NCBI RefSeq assembly: GCF_001720485.1
Contig: NZ_CP017114.1
Coordinates: 2,790,001 to 2,854,000 of the forward strand
From: Cobetia marina
GTDB lineage: Bacteria; Pseudomonadota; Gammaproteobacteria; Pseudomonadales; Halomonadaceae
Length of the DNA: 64,000 bases
Direction of reading: 5' to 3'
In this document: piece by piece, positions 1 to 8,791 of the stretch
How positions within the stretch are numbered: position 1 is the stretch's first letter
How the letters are laid out: each line of letters begins with the position of its first letter
Made by a program: the position numbers and the translations under genes
Notes under the pieces: generated by a model
Seen by the model: the letters and a program-made list of their open reading frames with translations, nothing else
Told to the model about the DNA's origin: nothing
Database searches by the model: none

Positions 1-1509
<1,509 letters not shown>

Positions 1510-1736
1510 GGGATGTCCCTTCATTGGCGTTATTGTTGTGTCGCGTCGTCCAACAACCACTTCCGTCAATCACGTATCACGCGGCGCGAGATGCCGCGCG
1601 CGTCTCCTGCCGGTACTGCTTGTCCTCCTGTCGTTCCGGGTACGCTGTCTTGCCTTTGCTGCGTTGCTGCTCGGCTGGCCGGGCATCTGACTGTCAGTCC
1701 GTCTGCCAGATACCCGACGGATTCAAGCTTTCCGGG

Positions 1737-3758
1737 TCACGGGTGCGTCTCGCGAAGCAGCTCGCGTTGTGCCCGGTAGAGCGAAGCCGGCTTGACAGCC
1801 TCGCCGGGGGATTCCACTCGCGCCTGCAGCTTGTCCAGCGCCTCAAGCTGCGGGTAGTCCGTCACGCCCTTGGCGTTCATCACCCGCTCGTAATCATGAC
1901 GACTGGCGATGCCCAGCGCGCGGCCGGTGGCGCCCACTACCGTCGGCATGATCACCTTGCCGAAGTGTGAGTCGGCGCGCATGAAGGGCCAGGCATCGTG
2001 CGGCTTGCCGGTATTGACCGGATTCCACAACACCAGCCCGCGGAGATGATTGGGCTGATGGCCGACACTGGCGCCCCAGCGGTCGCGTACATGGCCGCCT
2101 CGCTTGCGGTCGAAGAGATTGTCCCGCGGCTGCTGACCATGCAGTTCGATCCCACTGTCACCGCCATGCTCCAGTTCAAGGTAGACGTTATGGGTCGCGT
2201 AGCGGGCCACGCCGGGCGCATGCCAGGCATGACTTTGGTCGACCACCTGCCTTGCCAGCACCTGATTGCTGTCACTGATCGTCATCGCGATATGTCCCGG
2301 CTTGCCGGTCATCCTCACGTCCTCGAGCGTCACCTGGGAGCTGTGGCGCACCTTCACTCCCTGATTGAAACTGTCGAGCCGAACATCACGCACCCAGCCA
2401 TCGGTGATGCCATCGAGATCCAGCAGGCCGAAGCCGCTGTCGTCCTCGGCGCTGCGATGATGCTTGAAGCGCCCTCGCCAGTTGCCCTTGAGCGTGATGC
2501 CTTCGACCCCGACCTCATGCGCCGGATGGATGCGCGCGATACGCCACTGCTCACCGGGGAAGCGCTCGTGCACCACGGGCAACGACAGCGTCAGCCGATT
2601 GCCTTCTCGTGCCAGCACACGGTAGCGAGCGCGCTTGACCACCCCATCCCGCTCGATCAGCCAGCGCGACTTGCCGGTTCTGGCCTCCTTTTCCATCTGA
2701 TAGGGTGCCAGAGCACGTGCTACCGCTTGCGGGCGCTTGTCGATGCTCTCCAGCAATACCTCATCCCCCGCCTTGAGCGATGACGCCTGTGCCACGCCCG
2801 CCAGTGTCACCGTGTCCTGCGTATCGGCAGGCTGCACGCGAGCCGTCGCGGCGATCGGCTGCCAGGCTTCCTGACTCCCGCCCTCGGCCAGCGTCCTGCC
2901 TTCCTCCAGATTGCCAAGATGCAGCAACCAGGGCGTGCTCCAGTACCAGCTGGCGTGCAACGGCAGCATCGGTCGGGTCTGCTTGAGACGGGTTCTGTCG
3001 CTTCCATCTCCCGCCAGTGTCCAATGACTGCCGGCCAGGCTCAGCCCCTGCATCTTGAGCAATGCCTCGCGCAGTGACTGCTGACGCGCCTTGTCCGAGA
3101 CTGCCGCCTTGAGCGCGATCATCCGTGCATAGAACCAGTCGCGCTCCGCGGGGCCGAACAATACATAGTCACCGGCGGGGAAATAGAGCACCCCATGGCG
3201 CTGAGGACTGTCCGCATCATGCTCGCCCTGCTGCTGCCAACGACGCATCGCGGCATGGGCGCGCAGTACCGCCTCTCGGTCACTCACGTCGTCCGTGCCA
3301 TCAGCGCCATAATCCGTGACATCGAAGCGCCTGACGCTGCGAGACTCTGATTCCCGCTTCCGCGCCTCTTGTGCATTGGCTCCCGTCGCCAACGCCGCCG
3401 GGAGTTCTCCTCCCTGGTGATAGCCAGCTTGCGAGAAGTCCGGCAAGGGCAGCGGCTCGCGCTTGTCTGCCGGCAGCGCCTGATTGGCCTGCCACACTCG
3501 CTGATACGCCTGCCACAAGGGGGGTTGCCCTTTGTCCTGCTGCCCGCCACTTGCAGTATGGCCCTCTGAAGAATGGCCCTCGCCAGCTCCGCCCTGCTGA
3601 TCCTCCACCGACACGGGAGTCGTGACCCACCAGCCGATGGCGACGACACAGACAAGGCTCAACCCTGTCAGCCCGGCACGAATGACACGACGGCTTTTCC
3701 TGCCGGAAGAAACAGAGGCAGTGGTGGACGAATGACGCGAGGATTCGGTAGACGACAT
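1737..3758 (-). CDS. Membrane-anchored right-handed beta-helix protein, pectate-lyase superfamily-like
   Basis: 673-residue protein with a short basic cytoplasmic tail, one hydrophobic segment at about 28-46 (GLTGLSLVCVVAIGWWV) and a Ser/Gly/Gln-rich linker. The segment looks like an uncleaved anchor. Residues 144-200 carry a Pectate_lyase_3-like beginning (FDVTDYGADGTDD, then VLYFPAGDYVLFGP). Many beta-helix-like turns follow, and the C-terminal part (LRGLVLWNPVNTG) resembles the DUF4955-type tail of such proteins. Probably a periplasm-facing polysaccharide lyase or hydrolase; the substrate is unknown. The ATG at 3758 is preferred because GGAA lies 9 nt upstream; a GTG at 3791 would add 11 residues. 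It lies between glpU and glpV in the same direction, an unexpected place for such a gene. Confidence 0.7.
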   Translation of the reverse strand: MSSTESSRHSSTTASVSSGRKSRRVIRAGLTGLSLVCVVAIGWWVTTPVSVEDQQGGAGEGHSSEGHTASGGQQDKGQPPLWQAYQRVWQANQALPADKREPLPLPDFSQAGYHQGGELPAALATGANAQEARKRESESRSVRRFDVTDYGADGTDDVSDREAVLRAHAAMRRWQQQGEHDADSPQRHGVLYFPAGDYVLFGPAERDWFYARMIALKAAVSDKARQQSLREALLKMQGLSLAGSHWTLAGDGSDRTRLKQTRPMLPLHASWYWSTPWLLHLGNLEEGRTLAEGGSQEAWQPIAATARVQPADTQDTVTLAGVAQASSLKAGDEVLLESIDKRPQAVARALAPYQMEKEARTGKSRWLIERDGVVKRARYRVLAREGNRLTLSLPVVHERFPGEQWRIARIHPAHEVGVEGITLKGNWRGRFKHHRSAEDDSGFGLLDLDGITDGWVRDVRLDSFNQGVKVRHSSQVTLEDVRMTGKPGHIAMTISDSNQVLARQVVDQSHAWHAPGVARYATHNVYLELEHGGDSGIELHGQQPRDNLFDRKRGGHVRDRWGASVGHQPNHLRGLVLWNPVNTGKPHDAWPFMRADSHFGKVIMPTVVGATGRALGIASRHDYERVMNAKGVTDYPQLEALDKLQARVESPGEAVKPASLYRAQRELLRETHP

Positions 3759-3900
3759 GCAACAGGGTTCCAGAGCGATGACAGATGACACTGGCTTGGC
3801 CAGTCAGAACCGCTTGGGACTCCTGTCAGCACCTCGGGTTCCCTGTTGCCACCGGGCGACGCTGCCCGTCGTCAACGCTCACACCCCATTCCCGACATCT

Positions 3901-3930
3901 CACTTCTCGTTTCTTCACCTCTCGTTTCTT
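3901..3930. repeat. 15-bp tandem repeat x2 in a pyrimidine-rich spacer
   Basis: CACTTCTCGTTTCTT followed by CACCTCTCGTTTCTT (one mismatch). They sit inside a nearly all-pyrimidine stretch (about 3899-3968) that covers the stop codon of glpU. On the operon mRNA this is a purine-rich spacer before the beta-helix gene. Confidence 0.75.
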
Positions 3931-3957
3931 CTCATCCCCCCTCACTTCACCCTCACC

Positions 3958-4236
3958 TCATCCCCACTTCATCAACACCAGCATCCAGACGACACAGACG
4001 ATGCTGATCATCCACAGCACCTGATCAGTGAAGCCCAGCCACAGCAGATGCAGCCAGCCGCTGGAGAGCAGGCCGATGAACAGTCTGTCGCCACGCGTGG
4101 TCGCGATGGGCAGAAAGCCCTGGCGACTCAGCGTCGGGGTCACGAACTGCCAGGCGGTCATGCCCAGCAGCAAGGTGCCGATACCGGCAAAGAAGAGTGA
4201 CGTGGGCAGTGTCCAGGCCATCCATTCCATCATCAT
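3958..4236 (-). CDS. glpU: Small integral membrane protein of glycerol ABC transporter, DUF2160/GlpU-like
   Basis: 92-residue hydrophobic protein with two or three membrane helices (TLPTSLFFAGIGTLLLGMTAW; LLSSGWLHLLWLGF; VLWMISIVCVVWMLVLMKW). In sequence and position it matches the small DUF2160 protein found in glycerol ABC operons between the permease GlpQ and the binding protein GlpV. Its biochemical role is not established; an accessory transporter subunit is the usual assumption. Three consecutive ATG codons follow AAGAGGAC, so the exact start may be 4236, 4233 or 4230. Confidence 0.75.
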   Translation of the reverse strand: MMMEWMAWTLPTSLFFAGIGTLLLGMTAWQFVTPTLSRQGFLPIATTRGDRLFIGLLSSGWLHLLWLGFTDQVLWMISIVCVVWMLVLMKWG

Positions 4237-4303
4237 GTCCTCTTGTAGGCCGCCAGCAGCGACTCGCTGGCGGCAATGACAGCGGCGCTCGTCTGGCCGC
4301 CGC

Positions 4304-5107
4304 TCACACCCGACCCAGGGCGAAGCCCTTGGCGACGTGATTGCGCACGAAGTAGATCACCAGAATGCCGGGAATCAGCGTCAGGGCGCCGGCGGCGGCC
4401 AGCACGCCCCAGTCGATGCCCGAGGCCGAGACCGTTCGCGTCATCACCGCCGCGATCGGCTTCGCCTCCGTCGAGGTCAGGGTTCGCGCCAGCAACAGCT
4501 CCACCCACGAGAACATGAAGCAGAAGAAGGCGGTCACCCCGATGCCCGGGCGAATCATCGGAATGAACAGCGTCAGGAAGAAGCGCGGAAAACTGTAGCC
4601 ATCGATATAGGCCGTCTCATCGATCTCCTTGGGCACGCCGGACATGAAGCCTTCCAGAATCCAGACCGCCAGCGGCACGTTGAACAGACAGTGCGCGAGT
4701 GCCACCGCCAGCGGAGTATCGAACAGTCCCACCGAGGAGTAGAGCTGGAAGAACGGCAGCAGGAAGACCGCCGGCGGTGCCATTCGATTGGTCAAGAGCC
4801 AGAAGAACAGATGCTTGTCACCCAGGAAGCGATAGCGCGAGAAGGCATAGGCCGCCGGCAGTGCCACCGTCAGCGAGATGGCCATGTTGAGCACCACATA
4901 GCTCATCGAGTTCACATAGCCCATGTACCAGCTGGGGTCGGTGAAGATCACCCGGTAGTTGTCGAAGGTGAAGTTCTGTGGCCACAGGGTCAGGCCGCCG
5001 AGAATCTCCTGATTCGACTTGAACGACATGATCAGCAGCCAGTAGATCGGCACCAGCAGGAACAGCAGGTAGATCGTCATTACCAGACGCTTGCGTGTTT
5101 TCATCAC
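4304..5107 (-). CDS. glpQ: ABC transporter permease, GlpQ-like
   Basis: 267-residue inner-membrane permease of the MalG type with six predicted helices. The EAA loop EIDETAYIDGYSFPRFFLTL, which docks on the ATPase, is clear. It would form the translocation pore with GlpP. GAGGAG lies 7 nt upstream of an ATG pair, and the start is 8 bp after the glpP stop codon, so the two are probably co-translated. Length is normal for the family. Confidence 0.85.
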   Translation of the reverse strand: MMKTRKRLVMTIYLLFLLVPIYWLLIMSFKSNQEILGGLTLWPQNFTFDNYRVIFTDPSWYMGYVNSMSYVVLNMAISLTVALPAAYAFSRYRFLGDKHLFFWLLTNRMAPPAVFLLPFFQLYSSVGLFDTPLAVALAHCLFNVPLAVWILEGFMSGVPKEIDETAYIDGYSFPRFFLTLFIPMIRPGIGVTAFFCFMFSWVELLLARTLTSTEAKPIAAVMTRTVSASGIDWGVLAAAGALTLIPGILVIYFVRNHVAKGFALGRV

Positions 5108-5115
5108 TCGTCTCC

Positions 5116-5985
5116 TCAGGCGTCGTCACTGTCCTGGTGGGTCATGGCGGTATAGAACAGCCACGAGACCAGCAGGATGATGAGGAAGTAGATCAGCGAG
5201 AAGGCAGCGGCGCGTCCGAGATCGAACTGGCCGATCGCCATCTGGGTCAAGGTCTGGGACAGGAAGGTCGTGGTGGTACCCGGCCCGCCACCGGTGAGAA
5301 CGAAGGGCTCGGTGTAGATCATGAAACTGTCCATGAAGCGCAGCATGATGCCGATCAGCAGCACGCTCTTGAGCTTGGGCAGCTGGATGTAGCGGAACAC
5401 GGCCCAGGGTGAGGCACGGTCGATGCGCGCGGCCTGATAGTAGACATCGGGAATGGCGCGCAGCCCCGAGTAGCACAGCAGTGCCACCAGCGACGTCCAG
5501 TGCCAGACATCCATCACCAGCACCGTCACCCAGGCGTCGGCCGGATTGGAGGCGTAGTTGTAATCGATGCCCAGTTGCCCCAGCGCCCAGCCGTAGAGCC
5601 CGATGTCCTCACGCCCGATGATCTGCCAGATGGTGCCGACCACGTTCCAGGGAATCAGCAGCGGCAGGGCCAGCAGGATCATGCACAACGAGACCATGAA
5701 GCCCTTGCGCGGCATCGAGAGCGCCACGGCGATCCCCAGCGGAATCTCGATGGCGAGTACCGCGAAGGAATAGACGAACTGGCGAACCAGCGAGTCGTGC
5801 AGGCGCTCGTCGCGCAGGATCTCGCGATACCATTCGGTTCCCACGAAGAAGCGTGTGGAGGGATCGAAGATGTCCTGCACCGAGTAGTTGACCACCGTCA
5901 TCATCGGGATGATGGCCGAGAACGCCACCACGATGACCACCGGCAGCACCAGCCACCAGGCGCGATTGTTGTGTGTGCGTTGCAT
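5116..5985 (-). CDS. glpP: ABC transporter permease, GlpP-like
   Basis: 289-residue MalF/UgpA-type permease with a first helix at LVLPVVIVVAFSAIIPMMTV and the EAA motif YYQAARIDRASPWAVFRYI before the last helices. Partner of GlpQ. The start ATG overlaps the stop of glpT (TGATG), with GGAGG upstream, indicating translational coupling. Confidence 0.85.
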   Translation of the reverse strand: MQRTHNNRAWWLVLPVVIVVAFSAIIPMMTVVNYSVQDIFDPSTRFFVGTEWYREILRDERLHDSLVRQFVYSFAVLAIEIPLGIAVALSMPRKGFMVSLCMILLALPLLIPWNVVGTIWQIIGREDIGLYGWALGQLGIDYNYASNPADAWVTVLVMDVWHWTSLVALLCYSGLRAIPDVYYQAARIDRASPWAVFRYIQLPKLKSVLLIGIMLRFMDSFMIYTEPFVLTGGGPGTTTTFLSQTLTQMAIGQFDLGRAAAFSLIYFLIILLVSWLFYTAMTHQDSDDA

Positions 5986-7199
5986 CAGGCGTTTCCTCCC
6001 GGCTGCTCTCCACTTTCCCCTCTGGCAAAGCTGTCCGCCTCGCCGCTGTCGGGCGCGCCGGCCTGTGACAGATCCAGCAGATGCTCATCGAGATAGAAGC
6101 GCTGCCAGCGGGCCGGTAGCCGCAGCCGCACACCCCCGACAGGGATAGGCGCATCTTCCTCGATACGTGCCTTGAAGATGCAGCCACCGCCGATGTCGAG
6201 ATCCACTACCTTGTAGGTGCCAAGATCCTGCACCAGCGTGACCTGACCACTGAGCCAATGCTCGCGGGTGTCGGAAACCGCCGCAGCGGGTGAGCTGTCG
6301 CTGGCCTCGAGCTCGACGAATTCCGGACGGATGCCCAGCTTCAACTCGCCCTTGCGCTCCTCAAGCGTCGCCAGCAGCGCCCGTGGAAGGTGCAGCAAGG
6401 GCGCGTCCTCCCCCGTCCCGAGCCGCACGCCCTCTGATTCCAGCGTGATGCTGGCCAGATTCATGCCCGGCGAGCCGATGAAGTAGCCCACGAAGGTGTG
6501 AGCGGGGTCCTCGAACAGCTCGCGCGGGGTACCGAACTGCACGATGCGGCCTTCATACATCACCGCGATCTTGTCGGCGAAGGTCGAGGCCTCCAGCTGG
6601 TCATGGGTGACGTAGACCATGGTGATGTTGAACTGCTCATGGATCTGCTTGAGCTTGCGCCGCAGCTTCCACTTGAGGTGGGGGTCGATGACGGTCAGCG
6701 GTTCATCGAACAGGATGGCGGCCACGTCATCACGCACCAGCCCGCGGCCCATCGAGACCTTCTGCTTCTCGTCGGCCGTCAGGTTGCTGGCACGCCGCGT
6801 CAGCAGGTCTTCCAGCTCCAGCACCTGGGCGATCTCACGTACCCGAGACTGCACCTTGTGCTCCGGCTGGCGCTGATTGCGCAGCGGGAAGGCCAGATTG
6901 TCGAAGACGGTCATGGTGTCGTAGACCACCGGGAACTGGAACACCTGAGCGATGTTGCGCTCTTCCGGCGGCAGCCGATTGACCACGCGATCATCGAAGC
7001 GCACCTCGCCCTCGGAGGGGGCCAGCAGCCCGGAGATGATGTTGAGCAGCGTACTCTTGCCACAGCCCGACGGGCCGAGCAGCGCATAGGCACCGCCCTG
7101 CTGCCAGACATGGTTCATGCGCCGGATGGCGTAGTCACTGTCAGCCGTAGGCGTCGCCAGGTAGCTGTGCGCCAGATCATTGAGGTGTATTTCCGCCAT
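5985..7199 (-). CDS. glpT: ABC transporter ATPase with degenerate signature, GlpT-like
   Basis: 404-residue ATPase of the MalK/UgpC class with a C-terminal OB-like regulatory domain. Walker A is canonical (GPSGCGKST, residues 42-50) and Walker B is intact (ILFDEP, Glu166). The LSGGQ signature is replaced by LTADE (140-144), and the D-loop reads LTVIDPH. This replacement is, to my recollection, a feature of the GlpT class rather than a mutation. GlpT probably pairs with GlpS, giving one canonical and one degenerate nucleotide site. Start overlaps the glpS stop (TGATG). Confidence 0.85.
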   Translation of the reverse strand: MAEIHLNDLAHSYLATPTADSDYAIRRMNHVWQQGGAYALLGPSGCGKSTLLNIISGLLAPSEGEVRFDDRVVNRLPPEERNIAQVFQFPVVYDTMTVFDNLAFPLRNQRQPEHKVQSRVREIAQVLELEDLLTRRASNLTADEKQKVSMGRGLVRDDVAAILFDEPLTVIDPHLKWKLRRKLKQIHEQFNITMVYVTHDQLEASTFADKIAVMYEGRIVQFGTPRELFEDPAHTFVGYFIGSPGMNLASITLESEGVRLGTGEDAPLLHLPRALLATLEERKGELKLGIRPEFVELEASDSSPAAAVSDTREHWLSGQVTLVQDLGTYKVVDLDIGGGCIFKARIEEDAPIPVGGVRLRLPARWQRFYLDEHLLDLSQAGAPDSGEADSFARGESGEQPGGNA

Positions 7200-8365
7200 C
7201 AGGCCAGCCCTCCGCCAGTCGTGGTGGGTCGCTCGGGCGAGCGGATCAGTGCCCCGTCGCCGCCCGGGCCTGCCACTTCACCGCCAGCGCGGCCCTTGTC
7301 ATCCGCGAAGACGAACAACTTGTGCGCGGGGGCATAGACCCGGATGGCATCATCCACGGCGAAGTCGTGGATACCGGACAGGTGCAGCACCAGGGAGTGA
7401 TCGTCATTGCTGACATGCAGGAAGGTCTCGGAGCCGGAGATCTCGGCGATATCCACCGTGACGGCGAACTCGAGATCATCGTCGGCCAGCGGCGCCAACC
7501 CCAGATGACTGGGACGGATACCGAAGCGATAGGCCCCGCTCTCGAGCCCCACCAGTGGTGTGGGCAGCACGAACCGGCTGCCCTGCTCGCCGGCACTGGC
7601 GGCACCGGAGAACGCCAGTTCACGCCCACGCACCTCGGCCTCGAACAGATTGATCTGCGGCTCGGAGTAGAGCTTCGCCGCCTCGACACTCACCGGATGA
7701 TGGTAGACGGCCTCGGTAGGCCCGGACTGCAACACCCGCCCTTCATGCATCAGGGTGGTGGTGCCACCGAGCGCCAGCGCCTCACCGGGTTCGGTGGTGG
7801 CGTAGACGGCGATGGTGTTGCGGGTCGCGAACAGGCTGCGCATCTCGTGGCGCAGCTCTTCGCGCAGCTTGTAATCAAGATTGACCAGCGGCTCATCGAA
7901 CAGCACCAGGTCAGCATCCTTGACCAGCGCCCGCGCCATGGCCGTACGCTGCTGCTGACCGCCGGAGAGCTCCGCCGGCTGACGCGCGAGGAACTGCTCG
8001 ATATGCAGCATCTCGGCGATCTCGTGCACGCGGCGACGGATTTCCTCCGGCGCCATGCGCGCCAGCTTCAGCGGCGAGGCGATGTTGTCGTAGACGCTCA
8101 GACTCGGGTAGTTGATGAACTGCTGATAGACCATCGAGATGTTGCGCTCGCGCACCGGGCGGCCGGTCACGTCCTCGCCGTTCATCACGATTCGCCCATC
8201 ACTGGGCACATCGAGGCCTGCCATCAGGCGCATCAGTGAGGTCTTGCCGGACAAGGTGCGTCCCAGCAGCACATTGAAGGAGCCGGGCTCGAAGGTCAGG
8301 TCCACCCTGTCGATATGGGTCTCGCGGCCAACCCGGCGGGTGACCGCCTCAAGGCTCAAGGACAT
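7199..8365 (-). CDS. glpS: ABC transporter ATPase, GlpS-like
   Basis: 388-residue ATPase, first gene of the operon. Walker A is unusual (GRTLSGKT, 35-42), while the signature LSGGQQQR (133-140), Walker B VLFDEP and the switch region are canonical. The C-terminal part is a regulatory OB-like domain. The ATG at 8365 gives the usual family N-terminus (MSLSLEAVTRRVG). In-frame ATGs at 8392 and 8416 are possible, and none has a strong ribosome site. A sigma-54 promoter lies about 90-100 bp upstream. Confidence 0.85.
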   Translation of the reverse strand: MSLSLEAVTRRVGRETHIDRVDLTFEPGSFNVLLGRTLSGKTSLMRLMAGLDVPSDGRIVMNGEDVTGRPVRERNISMVYQQFINYPSLSVYDNIASPLKLARMAPEEIRRRVHEIAEMLHIEQFLARQPAELSGGQQQRTAMARALVKDADLVLFDEPLVNLDYKLREELRHEMRSLFATRNTIAVYATTEPGEALALGGTTTLMHEGRVLQSGPTEAVYHHPVSVEAAKLYSEPQINLFEAEVRGRELAFSGAASAGEQGSRFVLPTPLVGLESGAYRFGIRPSHLGLAPLADDDLEFAVTVDIAEISGSETFLHVSNDDHSLVLHLSGIHDFAVDDAIRVYAPAHKLFVFADDKGRAGGEVAGPGGDGALIRSPERPTTTGGGLA

Positions 8366-8452
8366 GGCGCTGTCTCGTCTGGTGAAAGTCATCGGGGCAG
8401 GGACACGGCCAACCACTGCCGAGTGTTCATACCCACCTGGTGGCTCTCATCT

Positions 8453-8468
8453 AGCGAACCCTGTGCCA
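8453..8468 (-). promoter_or_regulatory. Sigma-54 (-24/-12) promoter of the glp transporter operon
   Basis: On the minus strand the site reads TGGCACAGGGTTCGCT against the RpoN consensus TGGCACGNNNNTTGCW. GG and GC are intact and correctly 10 bp apart; one T of the -12 box is changed. Transcription would start near 8442, about 75 nt before the glpS start. A divergent sigma-54 activator gene and an upstream repeat array make the assignment strong. Confidence 0.8.
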
Positions 8469-8626
8469 GCCGCGCGCAACCCCGTGCCCCCCGACACCCT
8501 CTGCCAGCCCTCGCATACCGCCAGATCGCCCTCTTTCGTTGATCATTCAGTCACTTGCCAGATGCGACCAAGGCAGGGGCAGACCATGGTCTAGCCCGTC
8601 AACCACCCCGTCTCCCGCTACTCTGA

Positions 8627-8699
8627 TGAACAGTGTCTGAACACTGGAGTCCTCGGAACTGAACACTCGCCACGCACAAGTGAACATTGCCGTGAACAC
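8627..8699. promoter_or_regulatory. Phased TGAACA repeat array, candidate upstream activator sequence
   Basis: Five direct copies of TGAACA(C) start at 8627, 8638, 8660, 8681 and 8693. The steps of 11, 22, 21 and 12 bp are one or two helical turns, so all copies face the same side of the DNA. The array is about 160-230 bp upstream of the -24 element, the usual enhancer distance. An inverted copy (TGTTCA) lies at 8424-8429, downstream of the promoter. Presumed binding sites for the activator encoded at 8792. Confidence 0.65.
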
Positions 8700-8715
8700 T
8701 CCCCAAGACCGAAAA

Positions 8716-8751
8716 CAGCATCGATGACAGCACCGATAACAGCATCAATAA
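8716..8751. repeat. 12-bp tandem repeat x3 upstream of the activator gene
   Basis: CAGCATCGATGA, CAGCACCGATAA, CAGCATCAATAA in direct tandem, ending 40 bp before the activator start. A related 12-bp unit is duplicated inside the coding start of the activator (8819-8842). Confidence 0.75.
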
Positions 8752-8791
8752 CAACAGAGGCCTGAAAGGCCCGCCGCACAAGGGATGTCTC

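Noticed and set aside
8471..8486. Second sigma-54-like sequence (GGGCACGGGGTTGC, minus strand)
   Set aside because: GG to GC distance is 9 bp instead of 10, which normally abolishes sigma-54 recognition.
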